Assembly (NCBI GenBank): GCA_023079485.1
Contig: CM041085.1
Location: 96,979,115-97,043,114, forward strand
Length of the DNA: 64,000 nucleotides
Source: Archilochus colubris
Taxonomy: Eukaryota > Chordata > Aves > Apodiformes > Trochilidae
Reading direction: 5' to 3'
The notes under the pieces were generated by a model. It saw nothing but the letters and a program-made list of their open reading frames with translations. It was not told the DNA's origin and did not search any database. Shown here in pieces: positions 1 through 11,900 of this stretch (its first letter is position 1; every line of letters starts with the position of its first letter). Both the position numbers and the translations under genes were made by a program.

Positions 1-1091
1 CAACAAGCAGTCTCCAGTGGAGAATTTAATGCCAACTTTTTTGTTCCATTTTTTTTATTAAAAAGAACTGGAAGTAATCTTCTGTTCTGTCAAGTCACTG
101 TGGTCACCTGTGAGTCTGAACAAAGATTTTTGTGGTCTGCTGGACATCTAGAGGAACTGCAAAATGTAGTAGCTAGTCACTAAAGTTGTTGCTTGGGTCA
201 GACATTTACAAGCAAAGCATAACTCTTCTGTGTGCTGACATTATCTATCTCTGCACAGAAAGGACTCCAAATGAAAACAATGCTGAACTTGGCATAAAAT
301 TCTGAGACCTCAGCACTGAACTGACAGAGACTTGTTATGGAGGAAATGAGCTTCTGTTGAATTAAGTTCCATTTTGCTGAATCTATGTAAAAATATATCT
401 AATAAGAATGACTTCTTGACTTTTCTGAATTTAGACTTGAGAGACATACTAATGTGAAATGGTTTACAGGCAATTTTCAAGTGACTTCTTTAGATGGAAA
501 AATGAGGTTTTAGTGATGATGAATGTAATGCTGTGAAACTGATTTTATGTGCTTTATTTAAAAGACTAAGTGCAATCTGACAGTAAAATTGCATGTTACT
601 GTGCTATATGTTAACATTTAAGCAAAAATTACACTGTGATGTGACTTTCTGCTGTTTGCATTATTATGTGTTACGAAAGTATTAAGCTTTTCTGGAGTCA
701 CTTTAACTACCAAAGCAGGGTCGAGATGCATAACAGATAAAGGAAGAGATATGTAACTGTTTAATCTTAGCATGTTAACATAGTGTCAACATGTCATGAT
801 GACTCCTTGCTGACTCTGAGGAAAGTTTCTTACTAGCTTTGTTTATGAATACAGTTCAGGGCTATGCTCTAAGGTGAGACTTTCAAGACTCAGTAGGAAA
901 TTTATTTATTAAATCAACAGTGTTTGTGTGACTGAATGTCTTAGTTTTGAATATGTAATTCTCAAGTGAAAAAAGGCTTAATCCTGCAAACAGCTAAGCA
1001 TGCCAGTAGTTCCCATGAGCACAGTATCTATAAAGTGACACCTAGCTACTTGCTTTATCTCTATTTATAAAGTATAGCATATGGACATTTT
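1..1091. other. Intron of SNTG2; nothing recognised
   Basis: AT-rich unique-looking sequence with no exon-like frame with splice sites and no repeat I can name. Confidence 0.6.
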
Positions 1092-1097
1092 ATTGAC

Positions 1098-1603
1098 TGT
1101 AGTGGAACAAAGCAATCAGACGCCTCTGATTACCGAGAAGTGGGTGTGAGCCGGTATCAAATCCACCTGTGCCCAATTAGGGCAGGCTCCCTATTGAGCA
1201 TGTGCAAGACCAGGGGGCCAATAAAAGGTGAAACTCACAGCCACAGACCAGCTCACTCTCAAGCACTGTATTACCTTTATTGCGCCACTAGCGCTCATCA
1301 CCTCCAAGGTGAGGCTCTCGTGGCGCAGCTGGTTAAGACCCAGTACTGCAATGCCGAAAGCCAGGGGTTCGAGACTCCACAGAGAGCCTCACCTTGGAGG
1401 CGATGAGCGCTAGTGGCGCAAGAAAGGTAATACAGTGTTCGGGAGTGAGCTAGTCTGTGGCTGTGAGTTTCACCTTTTATTGGCCCCCTGGTCTTGCACA
1501 TGCTCAATAGGGAGCCTGCCCTAATTGGGCACAGGTGGATTTGATACCGGCTCACACCCACTTCTCGGTAATCAGAGGCGTCTGATTGCTTTGTTCCACT
1601 ACA
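1098..1603. mobile_element. Palindromic tRNA-centred element with target-site duplication
   Basis: Two 222-bp arms (1098-1319 and 1382-1603) are inverted copies with about six mismatches and no indels. They surround a 62-nt spacer. The ends are TGTAGTGGAACAAAGC and its exact reverse complement, and the insertion is flanked by ATTGAC on both sides (1092-1097, 1604-1609; the match can be extended to nine bases if TGT is counted as target). The arm carries GCCAATAAAAGG, which resembles a CCAAT/TATA pair. The TG...CA ends and 6-bp duplication resemble an LTR of an endogenous retrovirus, while the inverted arms resemble a foldback/MITE. No coding capacity is convincing; open frames in it mirror each other because of the palindrome. 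Confidence 0.85.
1314..1387 (+). pseudogene. tRNA-Ile(UAU)-like sequence at the palindrome centre
   Basis: The 74-nt sequence has an A box (TGGCGCAGCTGG at 1321) and a B box (GGTTCGAGACT at 1366). The possible acceptor stem is GCTCTCG with AGAGAGC. The stretch GCAATGCCGA after the anticodon arm and the overall layout match tRNA-Ile(UAU) as I remember it. The anticodon loop has collapsed (reads CTGCAA) and the intron is missing, so it is not a functional tRNA gene. The acceptor stem is continuous with the long hairpin of the arms. The internal boxes could still recruit RNA polymerase III. Confidence 0.6.
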
Positions 1604-1609
1604 ATTGAC

Positions 1610-1755
1610 TGTCGTTCTAAAATGCAAGTAGGGCTTCTGGCTTGTTTGGTGATTCATTAAAAATTCTTCCTTTGTTTTACATCTGGAATAGACATTACTT
1701 GATACAGATACACATCTTTTAACATTAGCAATTATTTTTCATTATTGTTTTCCAG
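1610..1755 (+). other. Intron end with polypyrimidine tract before the first visible exon
   Basis: Intronic sequence ending in TTTTTCATTATTGTTTTCCAG, a good acceptor for the exon at 1756. Confidence 0.8.
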
Positions 1756-1847
1756 GTTCCCCTGGACCATCCAGTGACCATAGCAGTGGAGCTTCGTCAC
1801 CTCTCTTTGACAGTGGCTTACATTTAAATGGAAACTCAACTAACACT
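1756..1847 (+). CDS. SNTG2: SNTG2 exon: Ser/Pro-rich linker after the PDZ domain
   Basis: This 92-nt exon has acceptor TTTTCCAG and donor GTAAGC. It begins with the last two bases of a split Gly codon (upstream intron phase 1) and ends in phase 0. The peptide contains SPGPSSDHSSGASSP followed by LFDSGLHLNGN, a low-complexity Ser/Pro/Gly linker typical of gamma-syntrophins between the PDZ domain and the second half of the split PH1. No catalytic role is expected; the segment is probably flexible and may be phosphorylated. It joins directly to APSSPSSP of the next exon, continuing the Ser/Pro-rich run. Confidence 0.93.
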
Positions 1848-2439
1848 GTAAGCAAATCAATGGGTTATTTTTTTTTCTGTAGTAAACAGCTGTGATTGAA
1901 TTAGTTGCAGCATTGTGGGGAAAAGAGAAAAAAAAATCCTTTCTTGAAAAAGAATGCTAGACACTGAAGTCAAAGAAAATAGAATGTCTTTGTAGGTACC
2001 AATGTTGCTTTTTTAAAAATGAAGATTGAAGATGTAAATACTAGCAGTAAAACGCCATGGACCTTCATGCTCGAAATTTGTTTAGCTTCTCACAAATAGC
2101 AGCTCTAGTCTTTCAGCTGGATATTAGATATTTATCATATATATATACATATAATATATACAGAAAAAATGACCAGTGAATGGAGTGAAGGCTTCTGTCC
2201 TCTGTTTTTCCTTTTCTTTCCTACTTTGTTATCGATGTCGGTGTTTGTACCTTACAGTATTTCCTCCAAGCTTTGTACTTTTTTGAACACTGTGTCTCTA
2301 AGCTAATGATTCTGGTTTTTTTTGGGTTTTTTTCATCTGATAAATGCATAATAAATGATACTCAAATGCTAAGTAAATAGAAATATGCTTCTCTGCACTG
2401 ATGCCTGTACCTTGGTGCAGAGATGACAGATGTATCTGA

Positions 2440-2600
2440 TGATAGATACTTATTATTTATAATATTTATAATATATTTTTATAATATTTATAATATATAT
2501 TATATATTCAATATATAATATATATATATTATATTATGTTATAATATATATTATATTATACATATAATATTAATTATATTATAATAGATATTTATTTGTT
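2440..2600. repeat. AT-rich microsatellite-like tract
   Basis: Interrupted (AT)n/(TATAAT)n sequence with many ATATAT and TATAAT units and almost no G or C. Confidence 0.9.
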
Positions 2601-3065
2601 TTAAATTATACAGATTATTATTACCTTTATTTACCCTATACTGTTTTCTTTCTAAAGAACAACAATCTGTTGTTGGGATCCAGCATTTTGCAGTGCCTGT
2701 CTACCAGGTGCTCTGCAGACAAAGTGCTTTCTGTGAAGAGCTTACATTATAAGAAGGTGGCTATGGTCAGATGATTGCTTGTGATTGCATTAGCATGTTT
2801 TAGTAAATTAATGCCTATTAAGTACTAAAATGAGTTTGCTATAATAAATTTCAGTAAGCATTATGATTGCACTCTGGGAATCGCACATTTAGAGTTGTAC
2901 ACATCATAAAAAACCTAAGTAAGTAGCTGAAGTTACCTTATATCTATCCTAGTAAAAAATGTCATGATCTCCCTTCAGAAGAAACAAAATGACAAATTCC
3001 TAGATTCACATCGTGAAATGCAAAAGTAAGGTTCTAAGTTTTCTGAGCAGGAATGACTGGCTTTT

Positions 3066-3194
3066 GTTAACTTATCCAAATAAGATGTGCAGTGATCACA
3101 TCTCAAAAGTGGTTGCAAACAAGTTTAAACTTGTGTTAAACTTATCCAAATATGTGCAGTGATCACATCTTCAAAAGTGGTTGCAAACAAGTTT
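3066..3194. repeat. Tandem duplication of a 60-bp intronic unit
   Basis: Copies at 3066-3126 and 3135-3194 share TTATCCAAATA...TGTGCAGTGATCACATCT...CAAAAGTGGTTGCAAACAAG with small indels (AAG present in copy one, an extra T in copy two). An 8-bp spacer separates them. Confidence 0.9.
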
Positions 3195-4359
3195 CAACTA
3201 CCAGATAGTGGGTCTTGCATCTTTTTTTAATTAGATATTTTCATTTTTTTTCTAAGGGAAGAACAAAACTGAAATTCCCTACAATGTTATTGCCCTGTAA
3301 AGCTAAGGATTTTAAAATTCCTTTTTAATGTCCCCTTGTTAGGGGAAATCTGACCCACTTCAAATGTTGCATCTTGTAAGTCTGTGTTGCAGTTGTATGT
3401 GCCTTCTGAACCCCAGTCAGATCCATTAGCTGTGAAGCATCTGTCAAATGTGATGTGATATCATCTTTAGGATTTTTATACATCCTCCCTATTCAGATTC
3501 CAGTGTAGCAGTTTCCAATGTAGCACTTTAGCAGGGTTCTCTGGAACAAAGAGAAATGAGCTGAAGTGCTCTTTTTACACCTAATTACGCTTTGGCACCA
3601 TGACAAATACTTGATAGTAGTGGCAGATACGTCCATCTCTATCCACATTGTGGAGTTTCAGATGGGAACATAAAATGTTCAGAGAAGGTGTTCTTGAGGG
3701 TAGTGTTTAAAGGTTGTTTACCTGAAGGATTCTAAATACAAAACAGTGAAGAAAATACTATAGAGCTGTTCTTCTACAAGTCAAAATATCCTAAATGTCC
3801 ATGTCATCTCGCTGGAGAAACTGAGGGAAAAAAAAAGGGAGGAACCAGAAATAAAACAAATTCCTGTTCAAGACATCTTTGAATAATATGATAGTAAAAG
3901 TCCAAAGGGAAATGTAGTAGGTTTTCATTTGTTTGGAAGTCCAGCTTCCCTGAATTGTCTAGAAGTTATATTCTAATAAATTGAAACCATAGTAAATCAT
4001 GATTTTCTTTGTGTTCATATGATTTAAGAATTCTAATGTAATTTTGGCAATATATGTTTAGTTTAATTGGTTGAATGAAACTAAACAGGAGCTTAACATT
4101 TTCTGAATTCCTTCAAAGTATTTTTTCCTTGGTGGCTTTGTTTCATCTGTTACATTAAAAAGGTTTGCTTTAAGAAAAAGACATTGCTTACTTCATCACA
4201 AAGTACAGTTTTTTAAAACGAAAAATCCACATGCTCACCTCTTGTGGGACCTGTATGATTCAATCCCAAACCTTTAAAGATAAAAAGGGAACAGGATTTA
4301 AGAAAGGGAGGTGGTGAATTTTTTCAGAGGCTGATTGAGAGTCCCTTGGGAGGCAGTCC

Positions 4360-4757
4360 TGAAGGTATTGTTTAGTCTGGAGAAAAGGAGGCTGAGAGGA
4401 GACCTTATCACTCGTTACACCTGCCTGAAAGGAGGTTGCTGTGAAGTGGGTGGTGGTCTCTCTTCTCTAATAAGAAGTGGTAGGATGGATGGTAATGGCC
4501 TTGAATTGCATCAGATGAGGTTTACATTGGATATTAACAGACACTTCTTTATGAAAGGCATTATGGAGTGGAATAACATACAATATTACACTGTAGCTGG
4601 CTGCCCAGGGAGGTAGTTGAATCATCATCCCCAGATTTATGTAAAAGGTGTAGATATGGTGCTTAGGGCAATGTTTTAGCACTGGCCTGGGTAGAGTTAG
4701 GTTGAGCTCAGTGATCTTAAAGGTCCTTTTCCAACAAGAACAATTCTGTGATTCAGT
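4360..4757 (+). repeat. CR1 LINE 3' fragment, old and degenerate
   Basis: It contains TTTAGTCTGGAGAAAAGGAGGCTGAGAGG, the ORF2 C-terminal region, and a run to AAAGGTCCTTTTCCAAC and TTCTGTGATTC at the 3' end. Several indels break any reading frame. It lies inside an SNTG2 intron in sense orientation. Confidence 0.8.
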
Positions 4758-7700
4758 GAAAACTATTCTTATGGATACTTTAGTGCAGTGTATGACCAGT
4801 CCATTAAGTTGAGATTGAACAGATGATCTGCAACTGAAAACTTCAATAGTTTTATTTTTGAAAGTTCCTGTCTTCCAGTTCAGTAGAAACACACTACTGG
4901 TCATTCTTAAGTTTAATTTTGTTCTTCTTTTTTATCATCCAGTAGCTGACTTTAAAGAAGAATAGTTTCAGCATTTTGGATCAATATAATTTCTGTTAGG
5001 TGATTTAGTATGTGATACCAATAGACGCTGTCAACTCCTGATCTGAAAATCCGTTACTTTCTCTCTTAATATAAAAGTAGTATAACTTCAAATTGACTTC
5101 CAGTTCACAGTGTATCATGTGGTTATGTACATGCATAAAATGCAATTAATGTGAAAAATACAAAAAAAAAAGGTCACTTAGAGGTACAGTACTGGTTACT
5201 CTTATGAAGGGAATCTTCACTATTTCTTCCATTTGCTTGCTGAAGGGAAACTTGAGAGATGAACGTACCTAGCTAAGCCTAATTTTTGGACTACTGCTGT
5301 GCTGAGGACCTTTATAAATTTAAATACACTGCAAAGAAGTGTGCATCTTTTTCTCAACTAAAAATTATTAAGTGAATTTCTTTCCACCTACGGAGAAAAA
5401 TATTCCAAATTTCTAATTACAGCACTCAGAAATCAAAGCCTATGAAGTAACACCCTCCTAGTCCACTACTATAGGATTGTTAAGGAAATGTTTTTAAATT
5501 GCTTAATCTATATTTAGCCATTTAAAAATACTTTGTTTTTCTAATTTTGATTAGATTTCATTAGGACTTTATAACATCAATGAAGTAAATAAAAGGTGTA
5601 TTTTAAAAGTCTTATCTTTTTATCTCCCCTGTTACTGCTTATCTTTTCAGCAGATTTACTTTTCCTAGTATTTAACACTTGATTGATCAGGTTGGTCATT
5701 TATTCTGCCCCGAAATTAAACAAAAGTTTAAGTCAAATATGATTTTAGAATTCAAAAACAGATGGTGAAAGGAAATATGGTATTGCAAATACAATGTCTT
5801 AATAGTTGCTAAGTAAATGAACACCAAACAGTATTTGCTGCTTCATGATGCCTAATAGTAGTTTTAAAAGTACTCACTTAAAGCACTGAAAATTAATCTG
5901 ATACTCATATGCCTTCAAAGAAGGCAACTTCATTTTTTTTAAGCCAGACTGGTGTAAATCCAGGTCTGTTTCCACTGTAAAAGAAATCAAAGACCAAGAA
6001 AGGTCAGATAAAAGATTATGACTTTATTTATCTTTCAGAAAAAAATGCAGCAGGATCATAATGAAAATAATATACTAAGTAGAAAAAAATAACTTGCACT
6101 CATTAGATATCAGTTTTCATTGTTTAAGTGTAAGTATTCTTCCCATACCCAGCCCTTTCATGAGAATTCATTCTTTCATATAGTTCTTATGACTTGCTTA
6201 GTTTGCAACAGAAGCAGAAAGGAGGTAGCTTTCTGCTATAGAGATGGAGCCCCATTTATCCTTATGGGGTTTTTTAGTTTGTTTATTTAGGTGTTTTATT
6301 TTTTAGATTTTTTTTGTTTTGGTTTGTTTGGTTGGTTGGTTGATTTTGATTACACTTGTGATTCAAGTAATTCCAGTCCCTTTCCTTAACTGATGGTTTG
6401 TAGGGAGCAACCCATCTGACTTCTTACCAGGAAAGTGGTATATCTCTGGAAGAGTTGTATTGCTCAGTGGGTTGCACCAAGTGCATTGAGTAGTTTTCAT
6501 TTGGGCAGATAGGCAAAGGAGTTTTGGGTAGTGGGGTTATTATTAATTAAATATGCTCATCTGTTTGGGCTGTGATATTCAGATAAACAGTATCAGAGCT
6601 GTGGAAGAATTAAATTTTCGTTTGATTCTTGGACAAAATAATCTCTCTTTTTTTCTCATAATCTTTTCTGCTCCCTATGACTACAAATGTACAAAATTAA
6701 CCACTTCAGGTCAGACCTACATTATAAAAAGTTGAAACGCTGTTGTATGAGTAAATGAAATGATTACTGTTTCTCACCTTTTACGAGCATTGTGATCAGA
6801 AAAAAACATCTATCTTTCATGTGTGCTAGTAGGGAGAAAGATCCAGCTACTTTTGCCCCAGTTTCTACATTTGATGTTAGCATAGATGAACTATAAATGT
6901 CTTACAGTGAAAAACTGTAACATTGAGGCAACAAGTTCTTCCACGAAGTTGCATCCAGAGTCATTCCTCAAGTTGCTGCAACACAGTGACACTTACTGGG
7001 TTCCTAATTATACAACCAAAGTCAAGCCTGGGATTTATCTCAAGGAGTGTAATGGCTGCATGAAGTTCCTAACCTTGACCTAATTTTTCTAAGTGAGGAC
7101 AACATGCCTCATATGGAGATGAAAGGCTGCCAAAAGCTGTCTGTAACAGCTGAAGTCCAGGTATGCTTGAATCTGTAGTGTAATGCCATGATAATATCAA
7201 CATTATTTTTTTTTCTATACTTTTCCTTGTGTACCTTTACTGTTAGGTTTTTATTTCTGACTGCTGTTGTAATTTAAGAAGAATCCTAATAATTACTTCC
7301 TGCATTTTATGCTGAGATTTGATGTAAACAACTCTAGCTCCCCATCCCAAAGCCTCCAAAGGAAAAATGTATGTGGAAAGGTGTTCCAGGCAAGGTTGTT
7401 GAGGTTACTCAGAAAGCAATTAGATAGTAGCCCAAGGGAAACAAATTAAAGAAAAAGGTGCAAAATTCTGTCAAATAGTCCATCTGTATTCTCTAAAAAT
7501 ATCTTAGGCTTGTACCTTATTGGTTCATTAAAAAAAAAAAAAAATAATGTAGTAGCACCTAGGAGCACAGCTGTAATGAAATATTCATTAATATTTCCAT
7601 TGTAAGTCTCTTCTAGAGAAACTTATATAATTAAAAGGTGTTTAAGTCATTCCTCACTGGTGGAACAGTAATCCTGTTGATTTATATGCATGGCTGCTGC

Positions 7701-10700
7701 AGTGAATAGGGCAGCGTAAGTCCCTAGCACACCCTGATATACACTCTCCTTGTAAGCAGTACATATAGGTGTTCAGTGTCTGCAAAACCATCCATTAACA
7801 TAAAGGCATTAAAAGTCTTCAAGGGCACTCATTAAATTTCAAACAAATGCACGTGATGCAGCAGTAGAATTAAATTAGTATTTCGTATCTGTGATAAATA
7901 CGGAGAGAGAGAATCCTTGCATCACATGCAGTTTCACCTTCTTCTCACTTAATTAAACATCTGACATTTAAAAAAATGTAGAATACAACAGCATAATTGA
8001 AAGTAGCTGCTTTCACTGAATTTTAAAGACATCAAATTACTTGTCCAAATTGTTACTTTGTCTGGAAGAACTTGTTTCCTCTATCTATTATATGATTTGG
8101 TGATTTATACTTCACCAGATAATTACTATCATCTTAAAGCTGTCACAGAATTGTGCACCTGCATCTAAGCATTTCATTAAAAATAAATAAACACAGACTG
8201 ATGCTTTTCTGAATTGATGCTTCATCAAAGGAATGCACAGGTAGTTTGATATTGTCAATAAATCCCTCTGAAATCTGAAAGAAATCATATGCTCTAAATG
8301 ATTCATTTACAGTAGATGTCTCAATTGATGTGTTTCTTTAGCTGAGTATCTCAAGAGTTTCATTCATGTCTCTGCTCCCAGCTGAACACTTATTAATTGT
8401 GTCATTCCATAGTTAAAGTAGGCTAATGAAAGACTCTTTCTGTGGTCTTGTTTTTTCCCCAACCAGTCTGCAGCCTGTTTCCTGTTGCTTCCTAGGTTTA
8501 AGCAAATACTGGGCCATACATTGGTCAGATCAGTTCACTGAACTATGTAAACTTGTCCTACCTCTACGTGTATTTATTTTCATATGTGTAGCATGTATAC
8601 ATACAATACATGCATGAATTTCAGTCATAGTCCTTACTGAAAACTATGGAGTTCCTCCAGCACTCCATGAGTTGAATAGTTGCTGGTGCTGCTGCAAGAA
8701 GTCCTAAAATTCTCTTCCTCCAGAAAAAGTGTAAGGCAAGTCTGCCTGCTTTGGTAAGCGTCCTGTACTGATGGCTTTCTTCAGAGTATGCTGTCATAAA
8801 TTCAGTAATGGAACTTTGACAAGATGCACTCCACTTTGTACCAAAAGATGAGAGATAGTTAATATTTACTAATCTAAAACCTTTTACCAAATCTCATTAA
8901 AGCTTCATTAAAAGTTAAAATTAAATTCATTTAAATGCTGGCCAAGGTTATCAGTTCTGACTTAAGGAGAAGAAGTTATTACAAGCAATTTTTTAGCATT
9001 TCAACATGAGAGTTGATTTTACTAGTAAAATTTTTCAATATGTGAATATCAAATATATTAATGTTGCTAGCATTTTTATATGCATATTTAACAGAAATAT
9101 TTTAAATTATTTAAAGAAATTCTCAACAGTGCTCAGTAAAGCAGAAATAGCAAAAAAACCCTCAAGAGATAAATAATAATGTCATCATAATCATCTCTTC
9201 TTGGACCAGTGTCAACTAAGACAGTAATATAGAATTAGTCATGCCTCTTACATACATTATGTTTGGTAGGAATAGTAGTTTTTGGAGTAGACTCAATACT
9301 AATAATTAACTTTGAAAGAATTAATTGTTCAGAAGAAAAACTGTTGAATTCCAAACGATCAGTAAAGATCTTGCAGGAGGCAAGACGCAGGCACAAGATT
9401 TGAGTTATATGTTTTCCGACTGGGTAGCAGGCTTGATTTTTATTTATTTACCTATAGATTGTTTTGCCTTTCAATCTCCACAAAAACATCAGTTAATTTA
9501 ATTTATTAATATAATCCATATAAATTACTTGAAAGTTAATTTCACAAGCATATATCTTACCATTCTTTTGAAGCCCTCAAATACGTAACTTAGCAAATAA
9601 TTACAGAAGGTTTAGGTATAAAATCAGACTCTTACATACCACAATGTGAATATGAAATTATTTGCACTGTCTGGATTTACAGTTAAAAGTTTTAGGATAT
9701 TGGAGAGAGGTTCTCCTTTACTCTCTTTATTTCTCAAAGCTAGTGAAAGCAGCAAAGCATTGTGGTAGCAAAGCAAAAAACCAGCTTACTTCAAGAGAAA
9801 AAATAATTTATGCTAATTAGTTTAGTCCTGTCACAAGAAACTGTACCAATTATTGTTGTCTCTATGCTTGATTGTAGTATGAGAATGTTTATGACAGATA
9901 CGTTGCTACTCCAATTATAATCCTTCATTTACTATGAAGACCTGGAAAGTGGCTTTTCTTCAAAACCAGATAGTATTTGTTATATGAGGTGAATGGTATG
10001 CTTAAGAGCAAGCTTAAGCATCCTGAGTACCATGGCCTCAAGTCTTTCTGACTCCAAAACTGAATTAACCCAGCTTCAACCTACCTGAAGCCCGTGATAA
10101 AAGCAGAAGTGTTATTTCAATCTACAATATGACTGTGCGTGCCTTTAAGGCACAGCTCTAGCATAAATTGAAAATTAAATACTAGAGAGGATTCAAAAAT
10201 GTTTCCTCTGAGGACATGACATTTTTCTTGCAAAGATTTGGAATCACTGACAGCTGGGGGAAAAAGAGTGAGGTAAAATTAACTGAGTTTCCCAAGCTCT
10301 GCAAATCGTATGTCACAAAAAGATCAAAAACTGCCATTCTCAGCCAGATGCTTTTACCTTCGTTGCTATATCCCTAGTGGAATCCTAACTGTAGAGTCAT
10401 GTCTGATTAGGTCTCCCACTTTACAGAGGACTTTCTGGACCCTCCTACTTGTGGGAAGACTTTTGGTGGCCCCGTAATGAGTTATTGCATAATTGTTTAA
10501 AAAAGCAACAGAGCACTCGCCTTCATTGTCCTTCATAGGTCAGTGATTGCTAATAGGACAGAGAATCAGACTCTCCTTCAGGTCAACAGTACACAGCTGT
10601 CCCAGGTGGGTAGTGATTAAGTGTCATTACAACCTGATTCTTTTTAGTGTTCTGTCGAAAATGAGATTTTTTTGTTCAATCCATTTCTTAATGGGCAGGT

Positions 10701-10889
10701 GTTAAAAACAAATTGACATTAGTTGGCAGCTTTGTTGGCAGTCTCAGCATAAAGCCAAAGGTGTGAAAAGAACAAGAGGATAAAAGCTGTGATTGCAGAG
10801 CTGATCTCTAAACAGCCACATTTTTAAGTAGTTTGAAAGACTGATGTAGAGTTTTGATGTGAGCAGCAGCAGCTGTTTAGTAGACAGAA
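4758..10889. other. Intron of SNTG2; nothing recognised
   Basis: Six kilobases of AT-rich sequence. There is a G/T-rich tract at about 6300-6345 (TTGGTTTGTTTGGTTGGTTGG). Short open frames lack splice context or recognisable motifs. Confidence 0.6.
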
Positions 10890-11900
10890 GGCTTGAAGGT
10901 CAGCCAGCTCAGTACACAGGGTCAGACCAAAGGACCGTTTAGCAAAACAGCTTGTCCCCATCACATACCTTCAAGAGAAACAAGAACAGAGGAAATATGC
11001 AAAATTACTTATGGAGTGTATTTTCTGCACCTCCAATGATTTCTGGCACACAGGCTTTCTGAGCCAGAGTTTGTTTTATAGAGGAATACATTCTTTGTCT
11101 TGATCCTACTGCCTTTTACTTCCTGCTTTTTATATCAAAAGGGCAAATGAACCACTGTTTCCTAACCCCCTTTTTCTGTTACTTATTTTTTATGTACGTT
11201 TGCCATGCAATTCCTTTAGCTGTCTAATTTCCAGACTAATAATTTTTTGCATGGGAACAATTCCATTCCGTTCAACATTTGCTTTCCCCACAATAGCGAA
11301 ACCTTATTTTTTGAGTGTTAGTTGCCTGTTCATATCCCATTACAGTGTAGGGGAAGTTAATATTGTCTTTTCTCATGTCCATACTATACATTTATCTATT
11401 ATATTTTTAGCAGTCCTTTTGTCTCTCGGTTATTTAGTATCACGAGGTTCTTCTGCAGTTGCTTGCAGTTTGGCTTTTTCTCTCTCTATTACTTGTTGTG
11501 TGTAACTTATTTGTTCAGTCTGGTGTTCACCATTTTCTCCAGGTCATTAATTAATATGCTGAACTGCATACATAATTTTGGGAGTCCACTGATAGTGCCT
11601 CCGCAGTGAAAACTGGTGCTTAAGTGCTGTGTTTTGCTTGCTATGTTTTAGCCAAATGTTAAGCTGTGTGAGGATTTAGTCTTATTTCACAGAAATTAGT
11701 TAAGAAACCCAAGTACACCTTAGCAATTAGTTCTCCCATATTAAGTAACAGATTTGGTCAACTCTAAGAGATCTGTGAGGTGTGACCCCTGTTTGCAAAC
11801 ATTGCATTGACTTGCTTCTTCTCCAGTTCATCATTTTTATCCATCTGCTTAGAAAAGGATATGTTAAATGATCTGTCATATGTTGCAGCATTAGTAACTA
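10890..11900 (-). repeat. Ancient CR1/L3-like LINE relic
   Basis: The stretch has scattered similarity to an antisense CR1-type consensus known from turtles and other amniotes: GGGTCAGACCAAAGGACCGT near 10920, a GGTCATTAATTAATATGCTGAAC block near 11543, GGGAGTCCACTGAT near 11580, and GATCTGTGAGGTGTGACCCC near 11770. The order of these blocks is the same as in the consensus as I recall it, which supports one long, very old insertion. Boundaries are approximate. Confidence 0.45.

Larger units (their letters stand above)
1848..4359. other. Intron of SNTG2
   Basis: Apart from the AT tract and the tandem duplication listed separately, AT-rich unique sequence with no coding signal. Confidence 0.6.

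Noticed and set aside
1314..1387. Functional tRNA-Ile gene
   Set aside because: The anticodon loop is collapsed, the anticodon-stem and T-stem pairing are imperfect, and the sequence is embedded in a mobile palindrome.
1140..1657. Two similar proteins encoded on opposite strands
   Set aside because: Their similarity is a direct result of the palindromic arms at 1098-1603; there is no coding signal.
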